Assembly (NCBI GenBank): GCA_963792075.1
Contig: CAWBUW010000007.1
Span: 682,001 to 746,000, forward strand
Direction: 5' to 3'
From: CAWBUW01 sp963792075
Lineage (GTDB): Bacteria > Chloroflexota > Anaerolineae > Anaerolineales > UBA4823
Length of the DNA: 64,000 nt
Shown: positions 35,028 through 44,752 of the stretch, one piece after another
Numbering within the stretch: the first letter of the stretch is position 1
How the letters are laid out: each line of letters starts with the position of its first letter
Made by a program: the position numbers and the translations under genes
Notes under the pieces: generated by a model
What the model was told of the DNA's origin: nothing
Databases searched by the model: none
What the model saw: the letters and a program-made list of their open reading frames with translations, nothing else

Positions 35028-36119
35028 CTAAACCATTGCCAGGCCTTCGAGAGCGGCAAATCCCCGGGCATTGCGCAGCCACATCTCCACGGGATGGTCG
35101 CGGATATACCCGTGCCCGCCCAGGATCTGCACGGAGCGATCGGTGCACATGAGCGCCACATCATCAGCGGTGATCTTTGCGAGGTAGGCCGCTCGGGTGG
35201 CATCCCGCCTATGATCGAGCAGCCAGGCGGTTTCCCATGCCATCAGCCGGGTAGCTTCGATCTCCGTCGCCATTTCTGCCAGCATAAACGCGATCGCCTG
35301 ACGGTGTGCAATCGGCTCGCCGAACGCTTCGCGCTCTTTGGCATATTGGAGAGCATATTCATAGGCTCCTCGGCTGACGCCTACAGCCATTGCCGCCAGG
35401 GCTGCCCGAGAAGAATTGATGATCGGCGCAAAGTCATGGCCGGCCTCGCCGCCCAGGCGATGCGAGTACGGGACCTTACAGCCGGTCAGCCGGACTGCAT
35501 AAGTCGGCAGGGCTTGAATACCCATATTCTGCTCACGTTCGCCGACAGAAAGCCCAGGAGCTCCTTTTTGGAGGATAAACCCCTGGGTTTTTCCATCCAG
35601 CTCGGCATAAACCAGCAGATATTCTGCTGAATCCGCCAGGGGTACATAGCATTTTTCGCCGTTGATGATCCACCCATCTCCACCGTCGTGCGCCGTTGTC
35701 CTTAAGACCTCCGGGTTGAAATCTCTCCTCGGCTCGATCAGCGCCGACGTGGCTGGGAGGAATCCGCCCTCGCTGAACCTTGGCAAATATGTGTGTTTTT
35801 GCTGTTCATTTCCCGCGATGATAATGGGCAGAACAAAAAGACCGGGGGCAGAGAGCGCCAGCGCGGCAGCCAGGTCGCCATAAGCCAACTCCTCAGCAGC
35901 CAGCGCCATCGTGACCGCGCTTCGCTCACCAAACCCGCCATATGTTTCCGGAATCGAGGCTTGCAGCAGCCCAAGCTCCCAGCCGCGTTCGATCAACCCC
36001 TGAGATAGCTGCCTGCTTTCATCTGCCTCGTGTGAGGCGGTGCGCATCTCCCTGGTTGCAAACCTGTTTACCGCCTCTACAAGCATCTTTTGTTCTTCGT
36101 CAGGTTCAAACGCAAACAT
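35028..36119 (-). CDS. Acyl-CoA dehydrogenase, second subunit-like
   Basis: A 363-residue member of the same family as its neighbour but more divergent. The N-terminal helix bundle (MFAFEPDEEQKMLVEAVNRF), WIINGEKCYVPLADSA and the LGGHGYIRDHPVEMWLRNAR segment are present. The usual C-terminal YEGT motif is reduced to ALEGLAMV, after which the protein ends, so the last helix is missing. ATG 36119 has CAGGAG seven bases ahead; an upstream start at 36164 lacks this. A partner role in a heteromeric dehydrogenase is plausible. Confidence 0.88.
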   Translation of the reverse strand: MFAFEPDEEQKMLVEAVNRFATREMRTASHEADESRQLSQGLIERGWELGLLQASIPETYGGFGERSAVTMALAAEELAYGDLAAALALSAPGLFVLPIIIAGNEQQKHTYLPRFSEGGFLPATSALIEPRRDFNPEVLRTTAHDGGDGWIINGEKCYVPLADSAEYLLVYAELDGKTQGFILQKGAPGLSVGEREQNMGIQALPTYAVRLTGCKVPYSHRLGGEAGHDFAPIINSSRAALAAMAVGVSRGAYEYALQYAKEREAFGEPIAHRQAIAFMLAEMATEIEATRLMAWETAWLLDHRRDATRAAYLAKITADDVALMCTDRSVQILGGHGYIRDHPVEMWLRNARGFAALEGLAMV

Positions 36120-36217
36120 GCTTCTACTCCTGGGTAGTCTGTAGGCTGCCAAAGTAATTTTCAATTAAAAGTGTCGAGAAAGGGAAATCACGATAAGATT
36201 ATTATACATCTAATCTT

Positions 36218-38505
36218 CTACGGATCGAGCACCGAAAGCTCAAGTTGGATTGGTCCTTGCGCCTCCACATGCACCAGCGCGAGTGGGAAGGGGGTGTAAT
36301 GTCCTGCCAGGTAAGCGTAGTTCGGGTCTTCGGGCAGCACCAGGCTGTCTCGCGATTCATCGAAAGCTGCTGGAAGGATCTTCCCATTGCTCCATAGTTG
36401 GAGCGTTGGGCCACCCGCTTTCTTCCATTGCCACATCTGTTCGCTGCCGGAACTGGCATATGCACTTGACCAACTTGTAGTGAAACGACTGGCTGGGTCT
36501 AACACCAGCGGCAGGGTTATCTTGTGAAATCCGTCAGAGTGAAAAGTAACCCGAATTCCCTTTGGCGATAATGTGTAGGTTTTTACCTGTGCTCCCGCCG
36601 AGCTGAAAGCGATCTCTCCTTCGCCTACCGTGGTCTCGAACCGGCTCCACCGGTCGGCTTTCTCGGTAAAAGCGAATACCTGTGTTGGATCTCCAGCCAG
36701 GCCGCGTGTTATATCCCAGGTCGTTGGATCGCTCCAGCCGGTCAAGAACTGGTAGGTCGGTGCGATCACTTGCTTTATACCTTTGGAGGTGCGCGCTACA
36801 GCGACGGTGATCCCAGCACCTTCCGATTCGAATACCGCGAAAAAATCCAGAGATGCCAGGGTACATTCCGGCAGCCCGTCCCAATCCAGGTCTTGGGAGC
36901 AATCTGCGCCTGGCCGTGGCGCAACTGCCCAGTTAGCTGCTGCCAGTAGATGTCCCACCTGTGCCAGGTAAGGCAGGCGAAGGTCCTGCAGCGCCTGGTT
37001 GGCCGGAAAACGGAGTTGGGCGTACATTTGCCAGGCAAGATCACGGAGCTCGCCTGGGGGAGCCTTTTGCAATGCTTGAACTACTTGAGCGTGTAAATTG
37101 ACTGAGTTGATTCCGGAAGCCACCACTTCTCCGGTTGGGGCATAAATAGGAAGTGCGGCAAGAGAGGGGGCGCCGGTTTTCGGCAGTGCGTCTTGCGGCA
37201 GAAGGTTGAGCAGATCTACTGGTTTGACCATATGCAGCCAGGGGTGTTCTTCCAGATACATAAAGGCTTGCAAGGCGGCATCTGGTTCTCCCCAGGACGT
37301 TTGTGTCAGGTCACTTCCCAGGAAGTATATTTCTTGGGAACCAGATGCCGCCAGTGTGGCAAGCGCAGAGCGGGTTCGGAGAGTAAGTCCCTCTGCATCG
37401 ATAATGGGCGAAGGCTCGGAAAATTGTGCATAGCCATTAACATACATCACTTTTTTCTGCTGATACCTATAAACCACCCCATTAGCTCCACCAGCTCTAC
37501 CTAAGAAAACAAACCAAAACCTACCATCCAACCCATCCGGAAGGACTTCACTAAAAAGAAAAGGAGAAGGGCGGAGGCCAAAAGCAGTTACAGCCTGCTG
37601 GCTGTTGTGCAGGAGTTGCGTATACACCCAGGCTGGCGTGGTAAAGTGCGGGGTTGGGGGCAGGCCAACCGGCAGCACTTCGGGCAGTAATAGCACCCCT
37701 TGTTCTTCCAGGGACTGCACTTGAGAGAGTACCCCCAGGTGATCCAGCGCAGATAGCGTCACAGGCGATTTTAAGTCTAACAGGACGATTGGGATTTGCG
37801 TCTGTGCAGCGGCTGATAGAAGATGGCGCAGGCCGTGGCGCGCAGAGTTTGGCCCGGCATGGGCGCCGTCCCAGGCACGCAGTGCTTGTGCAGGGCTGGC
37901 GCTTGGGAATGTATTCCAGAAGCCCAGCAACACAGGTAAAGGAGGTGGGGACTCCCTTGCCAGGTCGTCACCGGCAGTGTATCGTAGACGATATTTTGAT
38001 CAGGCGCGACGACGACTGCCCACAACCGGGCCGAGGCGATGTTCGGGTTGAGTACTCTGGCATTGAATGAAACGACTACAAGATCCTGGAGCGCATTTCG
38101 CGCTACGCGCAACCGCGCTTCTGGGACAGCAGAATCCGAAAGATTGGACTTGATTTGGGGCTCTCCATGAGCTGGAACAGTGACCATGAAATCCCAGGCT
38201 GGCTCATTCAAGAGCGAGGTCTCTTCTGGTAGTGGATCGACATCGAGATAGAGGAGCAGGTCGTGGTCGGGCTTCACCGGGTAATCCAAATAATCCAGGC
38301 GAATCTGCGCATCGGATTGCGCCAGCCGCGTGTATAGGGCAAGGATATCTTGAGTTGGATGCAGTGCATCTGCTGGGTCGATGAGGCGTAAATTGGTGTA
38401 CTGCCAGGCCGGAGGATTTCTTGAATAAATCTCTCCTGTTGTTGGTTGGAGCTGGCAACTTACCAGGGCAAGGGTTAGAAAAATGACCAATCCTTTTGGC
38501 CTCAT
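36218..38505 (-). pseudogene. Large lipoprotein of unknown function, single-base frameshift
   Basis: Restoring one base gives about 762 residues. The N-terminus MRPKGLVIFLTLALVSCQ is a signal peptide with lipobox LVSC, so the product would be exported and anchored. The first frame (to 37777) and the second (open from 37933 on) join at a C run near 37945-37950. There, losing one C turns a proline-rich GSPPPLPVLLGFWNTF into a wrong reading. No known domain is recognised. It includes extended beta-rich stretches and a D-W-D-G motif (DLDWDGLPECTLA) that may bind calcium. GTG 38532 is a possible alternative start. Confidence 0.7.
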
Positions 38506-38592
38506 GATTAAGAGTGTACCACTTTTGAGCACTCCCCTTGGAGCTCATTTTCTTCAAATGGGTGTAAACTAACATCAGTTCGGAATTCGCGT

Positions 38593-38639
38593 TTTGGGGG
38601 TTGTTTTGGGCGGCGAAGCCGCCCAAAACAACCCCCAAA
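38593..38639. repeat. Perfect 22-bp palindrome between divergent genes
   Basis: Arms 38593-38614 and 38618-38639 pair perfectly around a GAA loop. The 5' arm begins TTTGGGGGTTGTTTTG and the centre GGC-GAA-GCC equals that at 2678-2732. It lies in the shared upstream region of the lipoprotein and PPK2, so it cannot be a terminator for either. It ends 27 bases before the PPK2 start. Confidence 0.88.
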
Positions 38640-38665
38640 CAACATTTTTTCGGAAGGAGGCAGTT

Positions 38666-39496
38666 ATGGAGCGATACCGAGTTCGTCCTGGGCAAAAAAT
38701 TAAACTGGCAGAGTGGGATGCAAACGATAAGGAAGCTTTTGCTGGCACCAAAGAGGATGCCAAATCTGAGCTGAGTGAGCTGACACTTAAATTGGCAGAA
38801 TTACAGGATGTGCTTTTTGCTCAACACGAGCATAAAATCCTGGTTATTCTCCAGGCGATGGACACAGCCGGTAAAGATGGCACGATACGGTCGGTCTTTG
38901 GCAATATTGATCCCCAGGGTGTACGTGTGGCGAACTTCAAGGTCCCAACTGCAACTGAGTTAGATCACGATTACCTTTGGCGCGCCCACCAGCAAGTTCC
39001 TGGCAAGGGAGAATTGGTTATATTCAACCGCAGTCATTATGAAGATGTGCTGGTGGTGCGCATCCACAAGCTTGCGCCCGCCAAGATCTGGAAGAAACGT
39101 TTCCAACACATCAATGCCTTCGAAAAGATGTTGGCGGATGAGGGCACAACGATCGTCAAGATATTTCTGCATATCGATTTGGAGGAGCAACGTAAGCGGC
39201 TGCTCGAACGGATTGATACGGCCGAAAAGCAGTGGAAATTCAACCCGGGTGACTTAGTAGAGCGCAAATTCTGGAATGACTACATGGCGGCTTATGAGGA
39301 CGTGCTAAGCAAAACCAGTACAAGGCAAGCTCCGTGGTATATCATCCCGGCTAACCGGAACTGGTACCGGAATTGGCTGATCGCTTCAATCCTGGTGAAT
39401 ACCCTGAAGAGCTTGAAGATGAAATACCCCTTGCCCGCTGAAGATCTTCAGCAGTATCGACCTCAACTTGCTGGCCTAGAAGAAAAACCGGAATAG
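38666..39496 (+). CDS. ppk2: Polyphosphate kinase 2 family protein
   Basis: A 276-residue PPK2 enzyme that moves phosphate between polyphosphate and nucleotides. It has Walker A AMDTAGKDGTIR near 64-75, the Walker B/lid stretch VIFNRSHYEDVLVVR near 118-132 and the basic LERIDTAEKQWKFNPGD segment. Single-domain form and motif spelling fit class III or I enzymes. ATG 38666 is preceded by GGAAGGAGG at ideal distance; a longer frame from 38594 only reads through the palindrome and is rejected. It is transcribed alone and ends in a strong terminator. Confidence 0.93.
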   Translation: MERYRVRPGQKIKLAEWDANDKEAFAGTKEDAKSELSELTLKLAELQDVLFAQHEHKILVILQAMDTAGKDGTIRSVFGNIDPQGVRVANFKVPTATELDHDYLWRAHQQVPGKGELVIFNRSHYEDVLVVRIHKLAPAKIWKKRFQHINAFEKMLADEGTTIVKIFLHIDLEEQRKRLLERIDTAEKQWKFNPGDLVERKFWNDYMAAYEDVLSKTSTRQAPWYIIPANRNWYRNWLIASILVNTLKSLKMKYPLPAEDLQQYRPQLAGLEEKPE

Positions 39497-39543
39497 AAAA
39501 GTGGGTGTTTGACAACATTCAATGTTGTCAAACACCCACTTTT
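39497..39543. terminator. Bidirectional terminator between ppk2 and pepA
   Basis: A 23-bp inverted repeat centred on 39520, flanked by AAAA on the left and TTTTT on the right, so it works as an intrinsic terminator on both strands. It begins immediately after the ppk2 TAG and precedes the convergent pepA end at 39558. The centre lacks the GGC-N-GCC of the other palindromes. Confidence 0.92.
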
Positions 39544-39557
39544 TCATCAATCGTAGG

Positions 39558-41015
39558 TCAGACGAGCTGTTCGAGATAATCGATTAACAAACGAACTCCG
39601 AAACCCGTCGCGCCTTTTTGACAGTAAGGCATATCCTTTTCGGTATCTGCGACGCCGGCAATATCCAGGTGTGCCCAGGGCACCTGGTCTGAAACGAACT
39701 GCTTAAGGAAAATTCCACCAATGGAGGCGTGTGCCTCGCGTGCGCCTGAATTCTTGAAATCCGAATCGTCCCCTTTGATCAATTCAAAGTACTCATCGTC
39801 TAAGGGTAGCTGCCATAAACGTTCGTAAGTACGTTCACCAGACTGGATCAACGCCTGGATTAAGCCAGGATCGTTGCCCATGATGCCGGCTCTTAGTTTG
39901 CCTAATGCAACAACGACGCCGCCCGTGAGCGTAGCCAGGTCAATCATTGCTCTTGGTGGGTGATTGATCTGTGCATAAGTAAGCGCATCACATAATACCA
40001 TGCGTCCTTCCGCGTCCGCGCTGATGACCTCAACGGTTTTGCCTGATAGTGTTACCAGGATATCGTTGGGGCGATAGGCCTCGCCAGAGATCATATTTTC
40101 GGCAGCAGCGATGATCCCTACTAAGGGGGTTTTCAGCCCCAACCGGGCAGCTGCGATCATTGTAGCAATGACTGCCATACCGCCGCTCTTGTCATATTTC
40201 ATCCCTAACATGCTCTGGCGCTCTTTCAGGCTGTAACCGCCTGTATCGAAGGTGATTGCTTTCCCTACCAGAACCACCGGCTTTTTTGCTGCTGGATCTT
40301 GTCCGGGATATTCCAGGATGATCAGACGGGAGGGGGTATTGCTCCCTTTTCCAACGGACAGGATGGCATTTGCGCCCATTTCCTCAAGTTGTTTGTCATC
40401 CAGGACGGTGAAGCGAAGACCTTCTTTTGAAGCGAGCTGACCCAGACGCTCAGCCAGCGTGACTGGGTTGATCACATTGGGCGGTTCGTGTGCCCAGGAG
40501 CGTGAGAGGTTAACTGCCCCAGTCAGGTTCTTTTCCCGAGCGATCGACGATTGCAATTGATCAGCGAGTTCCATGTGTTCTAAGGAGAGGAGCCAATCAA
40601 TCTTCAGGATTGGGCGTTCGGGTTGGGCAGATTTATGTTGGGTGAACTGGAAGGCGCCCAGGAAAATACCCTGGACAAAAGCAGAAAAAGCTTCTTTCGG
40701 GGAAATTGGCAGTCCAGATAATGTGTCGAAGTCAATGCCAGCATGAGTGACATCATTCTTTTCCATCCATTTAACCAGAGCACCACCCGCTCGGCGGAGC
40801 ATCTCGCTATTCAACTTAAATTCAGACCCTAAGGAAACAAGAGCTTGCCGGGGTTGTTCCGGATCGGCCGGAAGCAAAACGCGCAAATCTCCAGCTTCTT
40901 TTCCGGGTGTATCCAGATCGGGCTTGTTGGCATAGATGCCTAATTTGACCAGAACGCCTTCATTCCAGCCAGCCTGTGGTTTAACTTGTACCAAAACGGT
41001 ATGGGTAAGAGTCAT
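39558..41015 (-). CDS. pepA: Leucyl aminopeptidase (M17)
   Basis: A 485-residue cytosolic metallo-aminopeptidase. The metal and catalytic signatures are VGKAITFDTGGYSLK (lysine and aspartate), MKYDKSGG and the DAEGR motif near residue 340. The last is preceded here by serine-alanine instead of the usual asparagine-threonine; the ligand residues themselves are kept. The N-terminal 160 residues form the macro-like domain of the family. It follows the ABC transporter gene by 21 bases. Confidence 0.93.
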   Translation of the reverse strand: MTLTHTVLVQVKPQAGWNEGVLVKLGIYANKPDLDTPGKEAGDLRVLLPADPEQPRQALVSLGSEFKLNSEMLRRAGGALVKWMEKNDVTHAGIDFDTLSGLPISPKEAFSAFVQGIFLGAFQFTQHKSAQPERPILKIDWLLSLEHMELADQLQSSIAREKNLTGAVNLSRSWAHEPPNVINPVTLAERLGQLASKEGLRFTVLDDKQLEEMGANAILSVGKGSNTPSRLIILEYPGQDPAAKKPVVLVGKAITFDTGGYSLKERQSMLGMKYDKSGGMAVIATMIAAARLGLKTPLVGIIAAAENMISGEAYRPNDILVTLSGKTVEVISADAEGRMVLCDALTYAQINHPPRAMIDLATLTGGVVVALGKLRAGIMGNDPGLIQALIQSGERTYERLWQLPLDDEYFELIKGDDSDFKNSGAREAHASIGGIFLKQFVSDQVPWAHLDIAGVADTEKDMPYCQKGATGFGVRLLIDYLEQLV

Positions 41016-41036
41016 ATTTTCTCCTGTATATAGATT

Positions 41037-42860
41037 TCAAGTAGCCTGAGATGGGATTGCCTTAAGAAAAGGATCATATTCTTGTTCCAATTCATTCCGG
41101 AATTGCTGCGTGTACAGGCGATAATATTTCCCCTTCAGGCGCAACAGTTCAGCGTGAGTTCCCAATTCTGCAATTTTACCATCTTCAATAACAAGTATGC
41201 GATCTGCGCGTTTTATCGTCGATAAACGGTGGGCAATGACGAAAGTGGTCCGGCCTTCCATCAAGCATTCCATTCCTCTTTGGATCAAGGCTTCTGTCAA
41301 AGTATCTACAGAGCTGGTTGCTTCATCCATAATGAAGATCTCTGGTTTTGCTAATACCGCCCTTGCCAGGCTGATCAATTGCTTCTGCCCTACGGAAAGC
41401 AGGTTTCCACCTTCGCCTACCTCTTCAGCGTAGCCTTTGGGTAATGTAGAAATAAAATCGTGCGCCCCTGCCAGACGAGCCGCTTCTTCGATATCTTCAT
41501 CGGTAGCATCCAGTCTTCCGTAGCGGATATTCTCACGGACTGTACCCGAGAATAGATGGGGTGTTTGTAGCACGACGCCAATGCGAGACTGGATGCCGTG
41601 GAGCGAAATCTCAGTATAATCGCGACCCGCAATACACACCTCGCCGTGCTTTGGCTCAAAGAAGCGACAAAGCAGGTTGACAATTGTAGTCTTCCCGCCG
41701 CCGGTAGGGCCAACCAGCGCAATCGTCTCACCCTGGCGTACGGACAAAGAGAAGTCCGTCAGGACAGGCTTCCCATCTTCATAGTAAAAATCAACATGGT
41801 TGAATTCTATATCGCCATGCAATGTACCCGGATCCATCGCCGTATCTCGGTCAAAAACATCTGGGCGTGTATCTAGCAGGTTGAAGATACGCTCGGCTGA
41901 GGCAATGGCATGTTGTAGTTCAGCGTAAATGCGTGCCAAATCCTGGACAGGCCACATCATAAAGGTAACATAGGACACAAATGCCTGGATGCCACCCACG
42001 GTCAATGCACCAATTTCGACCTGAACGCCGCCAAACCAGATGACAGCACCGAGCGCCAATGCAGATACAATCTGAACGGTAGGCAGAAATAGCGCTGACA
42101 GCCAGGCTGCGCGATAACTGGCGCGATACATTTGGTTGGAGAGCAGGGAAAACTCTTCCATGTTTGCTTCTTCGCGCCCAAGCGCCTTGATCACCCGCAC
42201 GCCAGTAATATTCTCATTATAGGCGGCTGTGATCCGAGAATTGAACTTGCGCGCGGTGCGAAACTCTACCAAAATGCGTTTGCGGAACTCTGTGGCAATC
42301 ACCACCAGGATGGGAATCGCGGTCATGACAATCAAACCAAGTTTCCAGTTGATGACCAACATAAATATACTGGCAGTAATGATATTCATGATCGCCCAAG
42401 TAGAGTCGAGCAAACCCCAGGTTGCCAAAGATGCCACTCGCTCCGAATCAGATGTGACCCGCGACATTAACCAACCAACCGGGTGCTGGTTATAATAAGC
42501 CAGCGAGAGCTCTTGCAACTGGTTGAACATACTTTTACGTAGATCGTAGCGGATCCGCTCGGAGAGCACCCCGGCCAGATAGATAAAACTAAACACGCAG
42601 ATGGCCTGTATGATCATCAATGAGCCATACTGAAGCACAATGGCAGTCAATGCAGAGACATTCCGTGCCTGGATACCCTCATCCACAATCCGCTTGCTCA
42701 GAAAGGTGAAATAAGAGTCCAACCCGGAGGTAATTCCAATCGAGACGAGAAAACCGGCCAACCATTTCCAGTGCTGGCGCGTCAGGCCGAACATACGCGA
42801 GATGGTCTTGCTGTTTATTTGAGCGTCAAACTCTTCCTCTTCAAATTCAGTATCAGTCAT
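41037..42860 (-). CDS. ABC exporter half-transporter, second of a pair
   Basis: A 607-residue fusion of six membrane helices (about 30-330) with a C-terminal ATPase. It has Walker A GPTGGGKTT, signature LLSVGQKQLISLARA, Walker B IFIMDEATSSVD and switch VIAHRLST. The signature reads SVGQ rather than SGGQ, and the Walker B glutamate is intact. Such asymmetry is common in heterodimeric exporters of the LmrCD/TmrAB type, and the gene follows a sister gene. No clear ribosome site precedes ATG 42860; a partial palindromic repeat lies directly upstream. Confidence 0.92.
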   Translation of the reverse strand: MTDTEFEEEEFDAQINSKTISRMFGLTRQHWKWLAGFLVSIGITSGLDSYFTFLSKRIVDEGIQARNVSALTAIVLQYGSLMIIQAICVFSFIYLAGVLSERIRYDLRKSMFNQLQELSLAYYNQHPVGWLMSRVTSDSERVASLATWGLLDSTWAIMNIITASIFMLVINWKLGLIVMTAIPILVVIATEFRKRILVEFRTARKFNSRITAAYNENITGVRVIKALGREEANMEEFSLLSNQMYRASYRAAWLSALFLPTVQIVSALALGAVIWFGGVQVEIGALTVGGIQAFVSYVTFMMWPVQDLARIYAELQHAIASAERIFNLLDTRPDVFDRDTAMDPGTLHGDIEFNHVDFYYEDGKPVLTDFSLSVRQGETIALVGPTGGGKTTIVNLLCRFFEPKHGEVCIAGRDYTEISLHGIQSRIGVVLQTPHLFSGTVRENIRYGRLDATDEDIEEAARLAGAHDFISTLPKGYAEEVGEGGNLLSVGQKQLISLARAVLAKPEIFIMDEATSSVDTLTEALIQRGMECLMEGRTTFVIAHRLSTIKRADRILVIEDGKIAELGTHAELLRLKGKYYRLYTQQFRNELEQEYDPFLKAIPSQAT

Positions 42861-42868
42861 AATATTTT

Positions 42869-42931
42869 GTATCTACTCGAAAATTGAATTTTGTTTGGTA
42901 GTATGTGTGACGGCTGCCCGCGCAACCACAT
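42869..42931 (-). repeat. Family-1 palindromic element, decayed
   Basis: Read on the minus strand, the end CAAAATTCAATTTTCGAGTA followed by GATAC matches the right end of the copies at 29804 and 33678. The palindrome is degenerate (GGTAGTATGTGTG against CAACCACAT) and the ATCCGAAAATT end is missing. It fills the gap between the two ABC genes. Confidence 0.75.
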
Positions 42932-44752
42932 TTATTGAAAAGAAGCAGCCAACTCTTTTTCAAGTTCAACTTCAATGCGCGTTTGGATATCATACACTTG
43001 GCGGTATATCCCCGGCTGGTTCACCAGGTCTGCATGGGTACCCATTTGTGTAATTTGGCCTTTATCCAACACAAGAATCAAATCAGCATTCATCACGCTT
43101 TGGATGCGGTGGGCGATGATGAATGTGGTCCGGTTTTGCATCAGCCGTTGGAGTGCCTCACGGATTGAGGCTTCGGTTTCTGTATCTACAGACGAAGTCG
43201 AGTCATCCAGAATCAGGATGCGCGGATTTTTTAATAAAGTGCGGGCGATGGCCACACGCTGCTTTTGACCACCTGAGAGCGTAATCCCTTTTTCGCCAAC
43301 CAGCGTTTCATACCCATGTGGAAAAGAGACGATCACATCATGCACTGCCGCAGCTCGTGTGGCTGCTTCGATCTCAGCGTCGCTGACCTTACGTCCAACA
43401 CCATAGGTGATATTTTCGCGTAGCGTGCGCGAAAATAGAAAAGGTTCTTGCTCTACCATTCCAATCTGGCTGCGTAAGTAACGCCGCGGGTAATTCTCCA
43501 GCTCTACCCCGTCTAGCCGGATGCTGCCTGAAGAATATTCATAGAATCGGGGGAGCAGGTTTACCAGGGATGATTTTCCCGATCCTGTGGGACCCAGTAA
43601 TGCTACCACCTGGCCCGGTTGGCAAGAGAATGAGATATTCGTCAGGGTCGGAATTTCTGTCTCGTAACCAAAACAAACCTGGTCAAAGACGATTGCCCCC
43701 TCCAGGTTGCCTTCGGGCTGATGGGCGCCGGCTTCCAGGGGTTCTTGCTCCTGGCGCACAATTTCCATCACGCGGTTATAAGATACCAATCCGGTGGAAG
43801 TATCCACAACGAGGCGGCCCAGATTACGCAGCGGCCAGATCAACCAGATCACTAGCCCCACATAGGCCATGTAGGTGCCAATCGTGATCCAACCATTGAT
43901 CGCAAACCAGGCCGCTACAAAATAACCACCTATTAATTGGAAGCCGCACAGGATATCGGTGGTCGGCCAGAAGAGAGCTTGCATGAAGAGCAGCTTCCTA
44001 CCGCGAAGAAATTTTTCCCAGTTAGCTTTTTCAAATTTCTCACGCTCGAAAGACTGGCGAGCAAATGCTTTGACCACCCGGACCCCGGTCAGGTTTTCCT
44101 GTAAGGTCGTGGACAGTTTTGCCTCTTGTTCTTGATAGGCCTCGTACGCCTTATTGACCCGTCTGAAGAAGAACAACGCGGAGATAAAGACGGGGGGAAC
44201 CGCGATGATCGATATCAATGCCAGCCGCCATTCCAGTTGGGCCAGTGTGATAAAGTTGATCGTGAACAGGAGTAAAATGCGTCCGATTCCGATCGCCTGG
44301 TCGGCAAAGAAGCGGCGCAGAGCATCGACATCCGATGTGGAACGCGAGATCAGCTCGCCAGTCTGTGTGCGGGCATGATAGGCGAAGGTCAACCGCTGCA
44401 TGTGGTCGAACAGGAAATTGCGTACTCGCAGCGTGATCCCTTCTGCGGTATAGGCTGCCAGCCGGCCGCTGCTGAAGGTAAAACCGCCTTCAAAGATGGC
44501 TAAAACAAGAAAACCCAAGGCAATCGTTGCCATGGAATATTTTTGATCGATATTGCCGGTAAGTTGATCGGCAAATTGGCGCAGAAGCAGGTAAGTGCCG
44601 GTCTTGGATAATGCAGCGATCGCCAGCGTGATGACTGCCGCGAGATAATGCCAACGATAACCGGCCATCAGGCGCCATAAACCAACCAGACGATTCTGAG
44701 TGATTGCCTTGCGTAGATCAAAGGAAGGTTGCGGTGAGGCAGCTTTGATCAT
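42932..44752 (-). CDS. ABC exporter half-transporter, first of a pair
   Basis: A 606-residue membrane-ATPase fusion. The membrane part has the ISRSTSDVDALRRFF intracellular loop. The ATPase has Walker A GPTGSGKSS, signature LSGGQKQRVAIARTLL, Walker B ILILDDSTSSVD and IIAHRIQSV. The residue after Walker B is aspartate, not glutamate, so this half carries the degenerate catalytic site; with its neighbour it should form a heterodimer. The start overlaps the end of the GH13 gene (ATGA). Confidence 0.93.
   Translation of the reverse strand: MIKAASPQPSFDLRKAITQNRLVGLWRLMAGYRWHYLAAVITLAIAALSKTGTYLLLRQFADQLTGNIDQKYSMATIALGFLVLAIFEGGFTFSSGRLAAYTAEGITLRVRNFLFDHMQRLTFAYHARTQTGELISRSTSDVDALRRFFADQAIGIGRILLLFTINFITLAQLEWRLALISIIAVPPVFISALFFFRRVNKAYEAYQEQEAKLSTTLQENLTGVRVVKAFARQSFEREKFEKANWEKFLRGRKLLFMQALFWPTTDILCGFQLIGGYFVAAWFAINGWITIGTYMAYVGLVIWLIWPLRNLGRLVVDTSTGLVSYNRVMEIVRQEQEPLEAGAHQPEGNLEGAIVFDQVCFGYETEIPTLTNISFSCQPGQVVALLGPTGSGKSSLVNLLPRFYEYSSGSIRLDGVELENYPRRYLRSQIGMVEQEPFLFSRTLRENITYGVGRKVSDAEIEAATRAAAVHDVIVSFPHGYETLVGEKGITLSGGQKQRVAIARTLLKNPRILILDDSTSSVDTETEASIREALQRLMQNRTTFIIAHRIQSVMNADLILVLDKGQITQMGTHADLVNQPGIYRQVYDIQTRIEVELEKELAASFQ

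Noticed and set aside
34991..35203. N-terminal extension of the acyl-CoA dehydrogenase into its neighbour
   Set aside because: It overlaps the end of the upstream dehydrogenase in another frame and has no family similarity; ATG 34990 has a ribosome site.
38594..38665. Longer start for PPK2 at 38594
   Set aside because: The extension only reads through the palindrome; GGAAGGAGG sits before ATG 38666.
39558..41015. Inactive leucyl aminopeptidase because NTDAEGR reads SADAEGR
   Set aside because: The aspartate, glutamate and arginine of the motif and the other metal ligands are intact, so loss of activity is not supported.
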